DNA from: Guadua angustifolia
Taxonomy: Eukaryota; Streptophyta; Magnoliopsida; Poales; Poaceae
DNA: 64,000 nucleotides
Assembly: GCA_036346375.1 (NCBI GenBank)
Contig: CM070501.1
Location: 57,391,326 to 57,455,325, forward strand
Direction: 5' to 3'
Below the pieces are notes generated by a model. That model was not told the origin of the DNA and made no database searches. It was given only the letters and a program-made list of their open reading frames with translations. The translations under genes and the position numbers were made by a program. Positions 23,975 to 34,190 of this stretch are shown here, piece after piece. Within the stretch, counting starts at the first letter, position 1; every line of letters starts with the position of its first letter.

Positions 23975-24755
23975 GATAGCAACGGGGAAATCTGCCGCGA
24001 GTAAAATCCTCCGATCCTACTCTCTATTTAACTGTCCGAGGTGATGCTCATCCCATTTTTAATTGGCGGAGAACGGGACCCAAAAACATAAATGTGAATA
24101 ATGTTGAGATAATTCCAGAACTTTATTGTATCATTACGTAGAAATATATAAATTTATTAACATATGAGATTGTAAAACGATACTAATAAGTATATACTAT
24201 AGGTTATACTCTCTTATATTAGATAAGGGACAAATTTCCTATATTATTAGATATGCAATGTATCAAGCGAATTTGTATTTTTATCTTTTTCACTATACTC
24301 TCGTGCTCCCTTACCGTAGGATACGGTCTGCCACACTCCGGGAGTGCGGGAGCAGGCGAGACCAGGCAAGCTCGGGAGGTTGGAGAGGGTTAGATTTGCA
24401 ATTTCACTCAAAAGAGGGATAAATTTAGGGAAAAAAAACTAAGGCAAAGGGATTAAAAAAGTCATCACTTCGCAATCGGCCGCAAGTAATATCCACCAAG
24501 CCTACTCTCTATTTAGCTGTCGGAGGTGATGTTCATCCCATTTTTAATTGGTGGAGAACGGAACCAAATAAAACATAAATATGAATAACGTTCACATAAT
24601 TTCGTAACTTTATCTATCATTAAAAAATACATAGATTTATTAACAAATGAGATGGTAAAATGACACTAAATGAGTATATACTATAGAATATACTCTCATA
24701 TATTAGGGAAGGGACAAATTCCCTATGTTATTAGATATGCAATTTATCAATCTAC
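23975..24755. repeat. Two diverged direct repeats of about 285 bp
   Basis: Copy one (about 23985-24275) and copy two (about 24475-24755) share CTACTCTCTATTTA, CATCCCATTTTTAATTGG, AGTATATACTATAG and TATTAGATATGCAAT in the same order. They are separated by about 200 bp. No TG...CA ends were seen, so they are probably a segmental tandem duplication of an older repeat. Confidence 0.7.
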
Positions 24756-24913
24756 CTGTTATACGAGTGTTTATTGAGAATATAGTGAGGAGCGGAAATG
24801 GAAGAAGCATTCCCGTCTCTATCCTCATACTCTTTCCGGTCACAAATAATTGTCATTTTGAACATCGGAGTAGTTAAATTTTCAAAACTTTGAATGTCAA
24901 TATTTTTTAAATA

Positions 24914-25265
24914 GGCAACGTATCCTGTGCACACAGGCCTTCCCGTGTACACACCGTGCACACCAACTAACAAAAGTCACGAAAAATTCTGAAAAAATTA
25001 TAGATTGTACTTCATAGATTGCCCTACCTATGTATGAAATTTCAAGATCAAATTCATTATATATTGAGAGAACTCTTTAAACTTGTCAGAATTTTCTCTT
25101 TTTTGTAACTCTTGATATATAATGAATTTGAACCTACAACTTTATATATAGGTAGAGTAATCTATGAAGTATATCTACAATTTTTTTCAAAATTTTTCGT
25201 GACTTTTGTTAGTTGGTGTGCACGGTGTGTACACGGGAAGGCCTGTGTGCATAGCATATGTTGCC
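24914..25265. mobile_element. Mutator-type foldback MITE with 9-bp target duplication
   Basis: The element begins GGCAACGTATCC and ends, inverted, GGCAACATATGC. The two halves are long near-perfect inverted repeats of about 160 bp containing CACACAGGCCTTCCCGTGTA and CACCAACTAACAAAAGTCAC. Perfect 9-bp repeats TTTTAAATA flank it (24905-24913 and 25266-25274), which is diagnostic of Mutator-like transposition. It is 352 bp and non-coding; the transcript would fold into one long hairpin. Confidence 0.9.
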
Positions 25266-25274
25266 TTTTAAATA

Positions 25275-26244
25275 TTTAGATTGGATATATAAAAATCATA
25301 TGTGCAGATTTGTCTCAAAAGGAAATATCATAATATTATAGCTTTATTGAGTTTTATAAATATACTATAATAAAAATTTGTAATCAAAACTATATTTTGA
25401 AGACCGAAGCGATGTCTAGAACGAAAACTATTTGAGACTGAATGGAGTATAAAGTAGCGGAGATAAAATCTCCTCTATCCATCCCTAATAAAGAAATTCT
25501 CCCAAGGGTTGCAGAGGGTGGGAGCATTGCCATCCCAAATCATAGGAAATTAAAGCAATTCATCCCTTACTTCCGCAGAAAAAAATCTCGAGAGAACAGC
25601 AGTAAACTTGGCATTATACGATGATAGTTTCCCACTGGAGCAAAATCACCCACGATATGAAAATCTCAGTCATTAATCAAGAGAAGGCTGCTATGAGCTA
25701 TTGATTGCTCAAGATCTTCGGTCGTTGCATATATAGCATTCCAATGATAAATTGGATATCATGAGACAGTATTTCTAATAAGGAAAAAAGAGGGAAAATC
25801 TGAAAGAGGATAATTAGCAGATGAACGCTCGATCCCCGCATAGCACTGCGTATATAGTACAGTATCAAATTTATCCAGGTTAGAAATCAACGGCATCAAT
25901 GGATTTCCAAAGATGAGGCACCAAAAACGGGCGAATTAAGTAGCATGCGAAGCTATTAGGACGGTGATTACTGTTTCTATAAACTATCACGAAGAAAGCG
26001 AGATAAACTACCATCCAAAGAAGATCTAAAAAAAATAAAAGAAATAAGTTGATTCATCACCTTTTCACTGTAAATTATACAAATCTGAAGGAGAAATAAA
26101 AGTAAGTAACTGCCCTTCACAATTTATTTATACTTTAATATTTAAAAATGACTATACAGTCAGATTTTTTTTTTTGATCCATACAGTTTTTAAACACCTC
26201 TCGAATCTGCAAGGAGTTCACCTCGTGGGCCACACAGAACCCCT
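25275..26244. other. Intergenic: 5' flank of the raffinose synthase gene
   Basis: This is AT-rich sequence leading into the raffinose synthase promoter. The 60-codon plus-strand ORF at 25442-25624 resembles nothing known. No ABRE or DRE cluster stood out by eye. Confidence 0.45.
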
Positions 26245-26253
26245 CTATAAATT
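26245..26253 (+). promoter_or_regulatory. TATA box of the raffinose synthase gene
   Basis: CTATAAATT lies about 130 bp upstream of the start codon, which predicts transcription starting near 26275-26285 and a leader of about 100 bp. It is the only clear TATA element in the proximal upstream sequence. Confidence 0.6.
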
Positions 26254-26379
26254 GGGCAAGCTTAGCAAAGCACTATAACCAAGCTTAGCAAGAGCAAGCG
26301 AAGCCTAAACCTCTTCAGTTCTTCTCCATCTCGAAGCCTCCAATCCAAACAGCTAGTCAAGAAAGCCGCCGACCTCACC

Positions 26380-29300
26380 ATGGCTCCCAACCTCAGCAAG
26401 GGCACGGCCGACCTGGTCGGCGACGTGGCCGTGGACGGCTTGAAGCCGTCGCGCTTCACCATCAAGGGCAAGGACCTCGCCGTGGACGGGCACCCTGTCC
26501 TCCTCGACGTCCCGGGCAACATCCGCATCATCCCGGCTTCGACCCTCGTGCCCACCGCCGACGTGAGCGGCGCCGCCGATGGCAGCTTCCTCGGCTTCGA
26601 CGCGCCGACGCCCAAGAGCCGCCACGTTGTGCCCATCGGCAAGCTCCGGGACACAAGGTTCATGAGCATCTTCCGTTTCAAGGTGTGGTGGACGACCCAC
26701 TGGGTGGGTACAAACGGCAGAGACGTGGAGAACGAGAGCCAGATGATGATCCTTGACCGATCAGACTCCGGCGATCGGCCCTACGTCCTCCTCCTCCCGA
26801 TCATTGAGGGGCCCTTTCGGGCCTGCCTCGAGTCTGGGAAGGTCGAGGACTATGTGGACATGTGCTTGGAGAGCGGATCGTCCACAGTGAGGGGCTCCGT
26901 GTTCCGGGGCGCCCTGTACCTGCACGCAGGGGATGACCCTTTTGACTTGGTCAAGGAGGCCATGAAGGTGGTGCGCGCCCATCTCGGCACGTTCCGGTTG
27001 CTGGAGGAGAAGACGCCGCCGCCGATCGTGGACAAGTTCGGGTGGTGCACGTGGGACGCCTTCTACCTGAAGGTGCACCCGGAGGGCGTGTGGGAGGGCG
27101 TGCGTCGGCTCGCCGAGGGCGGGTGCCCTCCGGGACTTGTGCTGATCGACGACGGCTGGCAGTCCATCTGCCACGACGAGGATGACCCCAACGACGGCAC
27201 CGAGGGCATGAACCGGACGTCGGCCGGCGAGCAGATGCCGTGCCGGCTGATCAAGTTCCAGGAGAACCACAAGTTCCGGGACTACAAGGGCGGCATGGGC
27301 GGGTTCGTGCGGGACATGAAGGCGGCGTTCCCCTCGGTGGAGCAGGTGTACGTGTGGCACGCGCTGTGCGGGTACTGGGGCGGGCTCCGCCCTGGCGCCA
27401 CAGGGTTGCCGCCGGCGAAGGTCGTCCAGCCGAAGCTCTCGCCGGGGCTGCAGCGCACCATGGATGACCTAGCCGTCGACAAGATCGTCAACAACGGCGT
27501 CGGGCTGGTGGATCCCAAGCGCGCGCTCGAGCTCTACGAGGGCCTGCACTCCCACCTCCGGGCCTCCGGCATCGACGGCGTCAAGGTCGACGTCGTACAT
27601 GTAAGTCTTTAATTTAATTTTCCTTCTAACTTTTAACCTCGTAGCTTCAATTGTTACTATTAGTGTGTTATTAACGTGTACGATAATGTTTACTGATCGT
27701 GTGATTAATTATACATACTTGGGTACAACTGTAGAAGAACTAAGCGGTGCACATGACTTCGCTGAGGATTCTCGAGGTTTCCCGGCTAATGGCCGGATGA
27801 ACCGGGCACCGACTAGGTTTATCCATTTGAGAATTGCTTGTGCTACATGCGAGGAAAAAATAGTTTTTAGGTCTGAAATTGCATCTATTATAATTTTTTA
27901 AAAAAAAAATTGGCCAGAGCTCTCGCATTCACTATCTAACTAGTGTGCATACATTATGTTTTGTTTTGTTGGAATATTCAGGTCTTTATTTTCTGAACTA
28001 GTTAGATAGGAAAATGTTTGCATAATTCTAACTAGTACCACATCAAAATTGACGGTAGGAAATTTCAGTGTCTATCCTTCTCTACTTTTCTGAAGATCTT
28101 TCAACCTTTTTCAACAGCCAGTGACATGAACGGTAGGGAATACAGAGCCCATTGAGCATTTGATACCACGTCACATTTCTTGCTCCCTCACCCGTTAATG
28201 TGAATACAAGTACAGAACCGCAAAAAATACTATTGGCACAGATTTAATCGAGTCTTGAGACAACAAAAAAGCACGATAATTTTTTGAAAACCATTTATAA
28301 TTTTGCCAGTGTTGGCTGAGACAGACAGTAGTAAATGGTGTGCGCATGCACTGCAGCTGCTGGAGATGCTGTGCGAGGAGTACGGCGGCCGCGTGGAGCT
28401 TGCCAAGGCCTACTTCGGCGGTCTGACGGAGTCGGTGCGGCGCCACTTCAACGGCAACGGCGTGATCGCGAGCATGGAGCACTGCAACGACTTCATGCTG
28501 CTGGGCACGGAGGCCATCTCGCTGGGCCGCGTCGGCGACGACTTCTGGTGCACCGACCCCTCCGGCGACCCCAACGGCACCTTCTGGCTGCAGGGCTGCC
28601 ACATGGTGCACTGCGCCTACAACAGCCTGTGGATGGGCAGCTTCATCCACCCGGACTGGGACATGTTCCAGTCCACCCACCCCTGCGCCGCCTTCCACGC
28701 CGCCTCCCGCGCCGTCTCCGGCGGCCCCGTCTACGTCAGCGACTCCGTCGGCAGCCACGACTTCGCGCTTCTCCGCCGCCTCGCCCTCCCCGACGGCACC
28801 ATCCTCCGCTGCGACCACTACGCGCTTCCCACCCGCGACTGCCTTTTCCTGGACCCGCTCCACGACGGGCAGACCATGCTCAAGATATGGAACCTGAATA
28901 AGTTCTCCGGGGTGATCGGCGCGTTCAACTGCCAGGGCGGCGGGTGGAGCCCTGAGGCGCGGCGGAACATGTGCGCGTCGCAGTTCTCCGTGCCCGTGAC
29001 GGCACGCGCGCGGCCGTCGGACATTGAGTGGAAGAGCGGCAAGAGCCCCATCTCCTTCAAGGGCGTCTCCCACTTCGCCGTGTACTTCGTCGAGGCAAGG
29101 AAGCTGGAGCTGCTGCTCCCGGAGGAGGGCGCGGAGCTTACGCTTGAACCATTCAACTACGAGCTCCTCGTCGTGGCCCCCGTAAGGGTCATCTCGCCGG
29201 AGACGTCCATCCGGTTCGCGCCCATTGGGCTCGCCAACATGCTCAACACCGGCGGCGCCGTGCAGGGCTTCAAGTCGAGGAAGGAAGGGAGCGGCGGCGT

Positions 29301-29481
29301 GACGGTGGAGGTGGCAGTTAAGGGCGCCGGGGAGCTGGTGGTGTACTCGTCGGCGAGGCCCAGGCTATGCACGGTGGACGGTCAGGATGCAGAGTTCGCG
29401 TACAAGGACGGAATGGTGATCGTCGATGTGCCGTGGCCGGGGTCGTCATCCAAGCTGTGTCGTATCGAGTATGTCTATTAA
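26380..29481 (+). CDS. RFS: Raffinose synthase (galactinol-sucrose galactosyltransferase), GH36; two exons
   Basis: It transfers galactose from galactinol to sucrose to make raffinose (EC 2.4.1.82), a cytosolic step of raffinose-family oligosaccharide synthesis. Exon 1 is 26380-27600 and exon 2 is 28357-29481. The 756-bp intron (GTAAGT...GCAG) splits VDVVH from LLEMLCEEYGG in phase 0. The joined 781 residues match the usual family length (about 780). Visible landmarks are KVWWTTHWVGTNGRD near residue 100, WCTWDAFYLKVHPEGV, VLIDDGWQSICHD, the GH36 nucleophile in KVDV (D404) and the RVGDDFWCTDPSG block at 465-477 where the acid/base aspartate lies. The start codon sits in a strong ACCATGG context. 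Overall it reads as an ortholog of the rice RFS protein. Nothing is missing or broken. A LINE lies about 230 bp beyond the stop codon and may affect 3'-end formation. Confidence 0.95.
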
Positions 29482-29711
29482 GGTTTAGTATAAGTGAGAG
29501 ATTTCAGTTTTTGACATCTTTTAACATTTGTGTTTTAGTATTTGACACTCTGATTCACAATCAGTGACTCAGATGAATTCATATGTCATACACACAGCCG
29601 TAAAGACACACGAATTAAGTGTTATTTTCTGAAATTTCAGAGTATAAATAATGCCCTCGTGGTATTAACCTTTAGGTCGTTTGAGAACCTCGAAGTGATT
29701 TAGCTCTTATG
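29482..29711 (+). other. 3' flank / probable 3' UTR of raffinose synthase, ending at the LINE insertion
   Basis: This 230-bp AT-rich stretch runs from the stop codon to the first copy of the LINE target duplication (29697-29711). The same sequence resumes after the LINE at 34191, so the original 3' region has been split. No unambiguous poly(A) signal was fixed. Confidence 0.5.
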
Positions 29712-29903
29712 AATTCAATGAATGATCACTCACATGATGATTTATTTGAGCAGTTAGCTTCTTACTTCGAAAAGCCAATCAGCAAGGAAAAAGTTGAAGC
29801 GATTCTGGAGCTGGTGGAGCAGGCCAAGATCAAGCACACAGGCAAAAAGAAAGCAAGCAAGGGTTCCTTGGTGTCAAGGGAAGGTATCCGCCTGGAGACC
29901 TGA
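29709..29903 (+). pseudogene. Possible LINE ORF1 fragment
   Basis: A 64-codon charged ORF near the LINE 5' end, with a helical middle (KEKVEAILELVEQAKIKH). It resembles no domain I know. Its first three bases belong to the target duplication, so the start codon is accidental. It is listed because it is the only ORF at the ORF1 position. Confidence 0.25.
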
Positions 29904-30489
29904 GCAGGGACAGTGCTTCCAAGATGTGGGGGTTGTAGCATTTTCTTCTCATGTCTCAAAATGAGTTGTCGCTAAACCCGGGAGCACCAGATGCAGTTGA
30001 GGAGTTTAGTCCTAACCCCAGTGTTAGCTTGGCAGAGGTAATCTGTACTGTAGGTCATTCTGCCAGGTTTGTCTTCGGAGCCAGAAGGCCGGTGTACCAG
30101 CTATGTTTTATGTCTTGTACTATGTCAAGCGTCCTGTGCAATGTTTGCAGTTTTAGTCGCCTTAGTCCAATGATGCCAGGTCTCTGTCAGTTTGGGTGTA
30201 TAAGGGTTTGGTTCTCAACTATTGGCGCCAGGCATGCCGTGTGGAACCATAGTCCCTATGTGACTTGGATCATGTACCAGGTGGGCATTAGTCATGTGTG
30301 TGCTAAGTGTATGTGGAGTTCTGGCAACTTGTTTCCAGCGATGTATGTGATATGTTCTGTGTCCCAATATGTGAGTGCTCTGCTCTTTGTACCACTTCGG
30401 CACTATGACTCCACATTTGTGTTTCCGCCAGGCGCCATCAGTAGTGGAATTGCGGGTTTCTAATGGCTTCCGATTGTTCGTTCTTTCTC

Positions 30490-31261
30490 GAACGTTAGAG
30501 GTTAAACAACCCAGAAAAAGAGAGAGCATCAAACAGATTGATAATGTCAATCGGCGCTACGATTGTTTGTCTCGAGAGACGAAAATAGCAAATTGGACTT
30601 CTAGCTTGCTAAATGAAACGGTAGGTGCAAGATTAGCCAAGGCACCTTTTGCTTACCGTCAATGGGACCTCCGTGGAATTTTGCTCGCACGCTCGACGAC
30701 TGTTTGATCTTCAAAACCCTAGAACCACAACCAACACGATCTCTGCGACTATAACTTCACGATGTGACGCGTCGACATGGGACATTACCGGTGTTTACGG
30801 ACCGCAATCGATGAGGACAAAAGAGGCTTTCTCACCGAATTAGAGGCGCTACGCTTAAACGGTCATCGCCAAGGTGGTTGATATTAGGGGACTTCAATCT
30901 TATTAGGCAAGCCAATAAGAAGAACAAAGGCCCAACAAATAGAAGTATGATGCAACGTTTCAACCAAGTTATCAATAGACTGCAACTATTGGAGCTCGAT
31001 CTGCAGGGGCGACGATTCACATGGACAAATGAGCAGGAGCAGCCCACCATGACAAGAATAGACCGTTTCCTGGCCACAACAGAATGGCATGAAAACTTTC
31101 CAAATGCGGATCTATGCGCACTGCCATCTATGACTTCAGATCATTGTCCCCTTCTCATGCAAGGAAACGCAACCTTTCAATTCTTTAAAGGCTTCCGTTT
31201 CGAGACCTACTGGGCTGCGATGCCGGGATTCCAGGAAACGGTGGCGCAATCGTGGATCTGA
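30490..31261 (+). pseudogene. LINE AP-endonuclease region, frameshifted
   Basis: Pieces in shifting frames show the plant-L1 endonuclease order: a RESIKQI-containing start (about 30520), WDITGVYGPQ (about 30780), ILGDFNLIR (about 30880), RRFTWTNEQ, RIDRFL and SDHCPLL (about 31140). The domain nicks target DNA in target-primed reverse transcription. Internal stops and frame changes at about 30600, 30700 and 30840, with a terminal stop at 31261, show it is dead. Confidence 0.8.
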
Positions 31262-31650
31262 CGGTCAAACCTCGGATGCATTACTAAGGTTGTACGTCAA
31301 AATGAAAGAGCGGCTAAAGCGCTAAAGATCTGGAGGAGGAAAACTTTTGCAACATTCGCATTACAAACAGCTTTGATCCAGGTTGCGATCACGATACTAG
31401 AATGCACTCAAGAAAGACGTTCGTTATCAGACAACGAATTAGAGCTACGGAAAACCCTCAAACACAAACTGCTCGGCATTGCGGCGATACATAAAACCAG
31501 TATGAGACAAAGACTCAAGACAAACAAAAATCGGTGGGGACTCCAACACACGTTTTTTCCACTTGATGGCAAACTCGCGACGACGGAGAAATCTCATTCG
31601 GGTCCTTCACAGAGAAGACAGAGTAATGTTCGGGCAGCAGGAAAAATTAA

Positions 31651-32910
31651 ATGAAGCGCACCAATATTTCACAAAGGTCTTTGGGAGATCATGGAACGAG
31701 GGACAAAGTGCTTCATTGGGAATCATTGGGCTACACCCCGAAGGACCTCAGTGAGCTAGAGAACGAGATCACCGAAAGTGAAGTGACAAACACCATAAAG
31801 GAGCTACCGACGCAAAAATCACCAGGGCCGGACGGATATATCGGTCTTTTCTATAAAACATGCCTCCACATCATCAAAACCGACCTGCTGGAAGCAATCA
31901 AGGATTTCTTCAATCTCCGCCATGCAAACCTGCACAAGCTAAATAATGCAAATATTATCCTACTCCCGAAAATGGATAACGCAGACAAACTAGAATGTTT
32001 TAGACCAATCAGCCTTATCAATAGCTTCATGAAGATAATCACCAAAATTCTTGCAAATAGGATGGCACCAAAACTAGACGAGTTGGTCTCAATTTCGCAG
32101 AACGCTTTCATAAAGAAGAGATGCATCCATGATAATTTCCTCTATGTGCAAAGAGTATGTCGTCAGCTACACAGAGACCAAAAGCCGGCCCTTTTTATTA
32201 AGCTAGATATCTCCAAAGCTTTCGATTCGATAAATTGGGCATATCTTCTTGACGTTCTAAAGGCCTTAGGCTTTGGCAACAAATGGCGAGAGTGGGTAGC
32301 AGCGATTCTCAGGACCTCATCGTCACGGATCTTGATCAACGGCCAACCGACGGAACCAATAAGACATGCGCGAGGGGTAAGACAAGGAGATCCCCTATCG
32401 CCCTTACTATTCATCATTGCGATTGATCCCCTACAAAAATTGATCGAGTTGGCAGCGAATCGAGGTATTCTCAAACCAGTCCTTCCAAAGACAAGCGAGA
32501 TCATTTGCTCCCTCTACGCAGATGATGCTGGGATATTTTTAAATGCAGATGTGGACGAGCTGAAAGCCCTCGGCCGAATACCGGATATTTTTGGAAGATG
32601 TTCGGGCCTAAAAATCAACATCTCCAAGACCGAAATCTATCCCATTAGATGCCACGTTGACCTCTTACAAGTATTGCTGAATGCTTTCCCGGGGAAACTT
32701 TCAAATTTCCCCGGAAAATACCTCTGCCGCCATCTTGACGTCAGACAACTAAGGAGGATTGAAATCCAACCATTAATTGACAAAATAAGCGATCGTCTTG
32801 CAGTTGGAAAGGCAAACCGCTCTCCACAAAGGAAGGAGACCCTAGTTAAGTCTGTTTTAACATCACAACCAATTTATCATATGACGTTCTTTCTGCTCAA
32901 AAGTGGCTAA
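31651..32910 (+). pseudogene. LINE reverse transcriptase domain (longest intact frame)
   Basis: 419 codons with the L1 reverse transcriptase motifs in order: KSPGPDGY, LECFRPISLIN, the first aspartate block KLDISKAFDSI, RGVRQGDPLSPLLF, and the catalytic YADD in SLYADDAGIF, then GLKINISKTE. The frame breaks at 32910. The upstream linker (31264-31650), with MANSRRRRNLIR, is in another frame. The domain itself keeps its catalytic aspartates, but the element as a whole cannot make a full ORF2. Confidence 0.9.
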
Positions 32911-33419
32911 TCCGTTGCATAGATAAAATCAAGAAGTTTTCTCGAGAGGAAATGACCAAGCACATTGCAATGAGGGCACCGCCGCTCAAGTGGCAAATTA
33001 CCAGATGCCAAAAAGCAAAGGGGACTTGGTATCAAGGATCTGGATCGCCGCCAGAGCGCTAAGGCTACGATGGCTCTGGTTTAGATGGAAAAACAATGAA
33101 AGGGCTCGACAGGTTTGATTTGCCTGCGATGAAACCGATGCTACCCTTTTCAATGCATCAACGGTGGTCACGATAGGAAATGGCAAGCTCGCAGATTTTT
33201 GGAGATCAAGTTGGGTGGAAGGACAAGCGCCAAAAACATGGCTCGAACCTTTTCCAAATAGCAAGAAGAAGAAAGAATATCTCCGCCCACGAGCCTTGAC
33301 AAACAACTATGGATCCGATTCGCTCACCGGTGAATACGAAAAAAGAAATCGAGAGTTTGTAGCACTCTTCGTGGCAATACGAGAATCAATAGAGATGAAG
33401 AAAGTGAAGATCACATAAT

Positions 33420-33746
33420 TTGGCGTTGGACCGCAGACGGACAATACACAACAAAGAGCGCCTACGATGCAATTTCACACGATGTAATTTGAAGATGAAG
33501 ATCACCGATATGGAAAGCGAAAGTGAACCTAAATGTCGCTTCTTCGCATGGACACTACTTCACAACAAAATCCTAACAGCAGATAACATGATCAAGAAAG
33601 GGTGGCCATGCAATACAATCTGTTGCCTATGTAATGGAGCACAGGAAACACCAAGTCACCTCTGTAAAGATTGTCCTTTCGCTACGCAAGTGTGGAGCAT
33701 CCTCTTAAGATGGGGGAATTTGGATCGGCACGAACACGAACATTAA
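33420..33746 (+). pseudogene. LINE C-terminal zf-RVT region
   Basis: The ORF carries CRFFAWTLLHNKILTADNM and a CX2C...HX4C cysteine pattern (CCLCNGAQETPSHLCKDC) typical of the zinc-binding region after the reverse transcriptase in plant LINEs. It is separated from the reverse transcriptase by frameshifts around 32910-33420. Confidence 0.85.
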
Positions 33747-34190
33747 TGGATCGGTGTACATGTGGTGGAGAAGGTTCCGTATGCAATTCGATAAAGATAG
33801 ACGCCGACATATAGATGGTTTTCTCATTTACTTCTGGTGGAATCTTTGGCTAGAAAGAAACCGACGCATCTTTCAGGGGTTGGATAGAACGCCTGAGCAA
33901 GTGGCCTGATGATCAAGGACTTGATCCAAACGCATAACTTCGCTTTGGTCTTGGTAGTCTGTGTGTGTAGGTGCTCGAGGGTGGGTTGAGTTTTCTTCCC
34001 CCTTTGTAATTTTTTTGTCGGTCATAATTCCCCTTTAAGGGTGGCCTGTGGTGGTTATCTGTAAGGTTTTTTCACGGTCCTGTTTTTCCTTAAAAACAGG
34101 ACCCAATTCTTCCCCTTTTTCTTCTCCTTATAATATAATGTGCAAGAACTTCTCGTGCTGCCCTTTCGAAAAAAAGATTTAGCTCTTATG

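Larger units (their letters stand above)
29712..34175 (+). mobile_element. L1-type LINE, degenerate, with 15-bp target duplication
   Basis: A non-LTR retrotransposon of 4464 bp. The 15-bp direct repeat GATTTAGCTCTTATG occurs at 29697-29711 and again at 34176-34190, directly after a short A-rich tail. In order it carries an ill-defined ORF1 region (29712-30480), an AP-type endonuclease region (about 30490-31261), a reverse transcriptase (31651-32910) and a zf-RVT cysteine region (33420-33746), followed by a plant-LINE tail motif LIYFWWNLWLERNRRIF near 33814-33870. Several frameshifts and stops separate the parts, so it is inactive. Confidence 0.9.

Noticed and set aside
24914..25265. MicroRNA precursor from the long hairpin
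   Set aside because: The perfect-arm foldback with a 9-bp duplication is a Mutator MITE; the arms are far longer and more even than a plant miRNA stem.
28303..28356. Raffinose synthase second ORF starting at 28303 as a separate gene
   Set aside because: Its first 18 codons are intron; an acceptor at 28356 joins exon 1 in phase 0 exactly where the family sequence continues.
28195..29073. 292-codon minus-strand ORF opposite raffinose synthase exon 2
   Set aside because: It is a shadow frame of a conserved exon with third-position GC bias; its composition is alanine/valine/glycine-rich with no domain.
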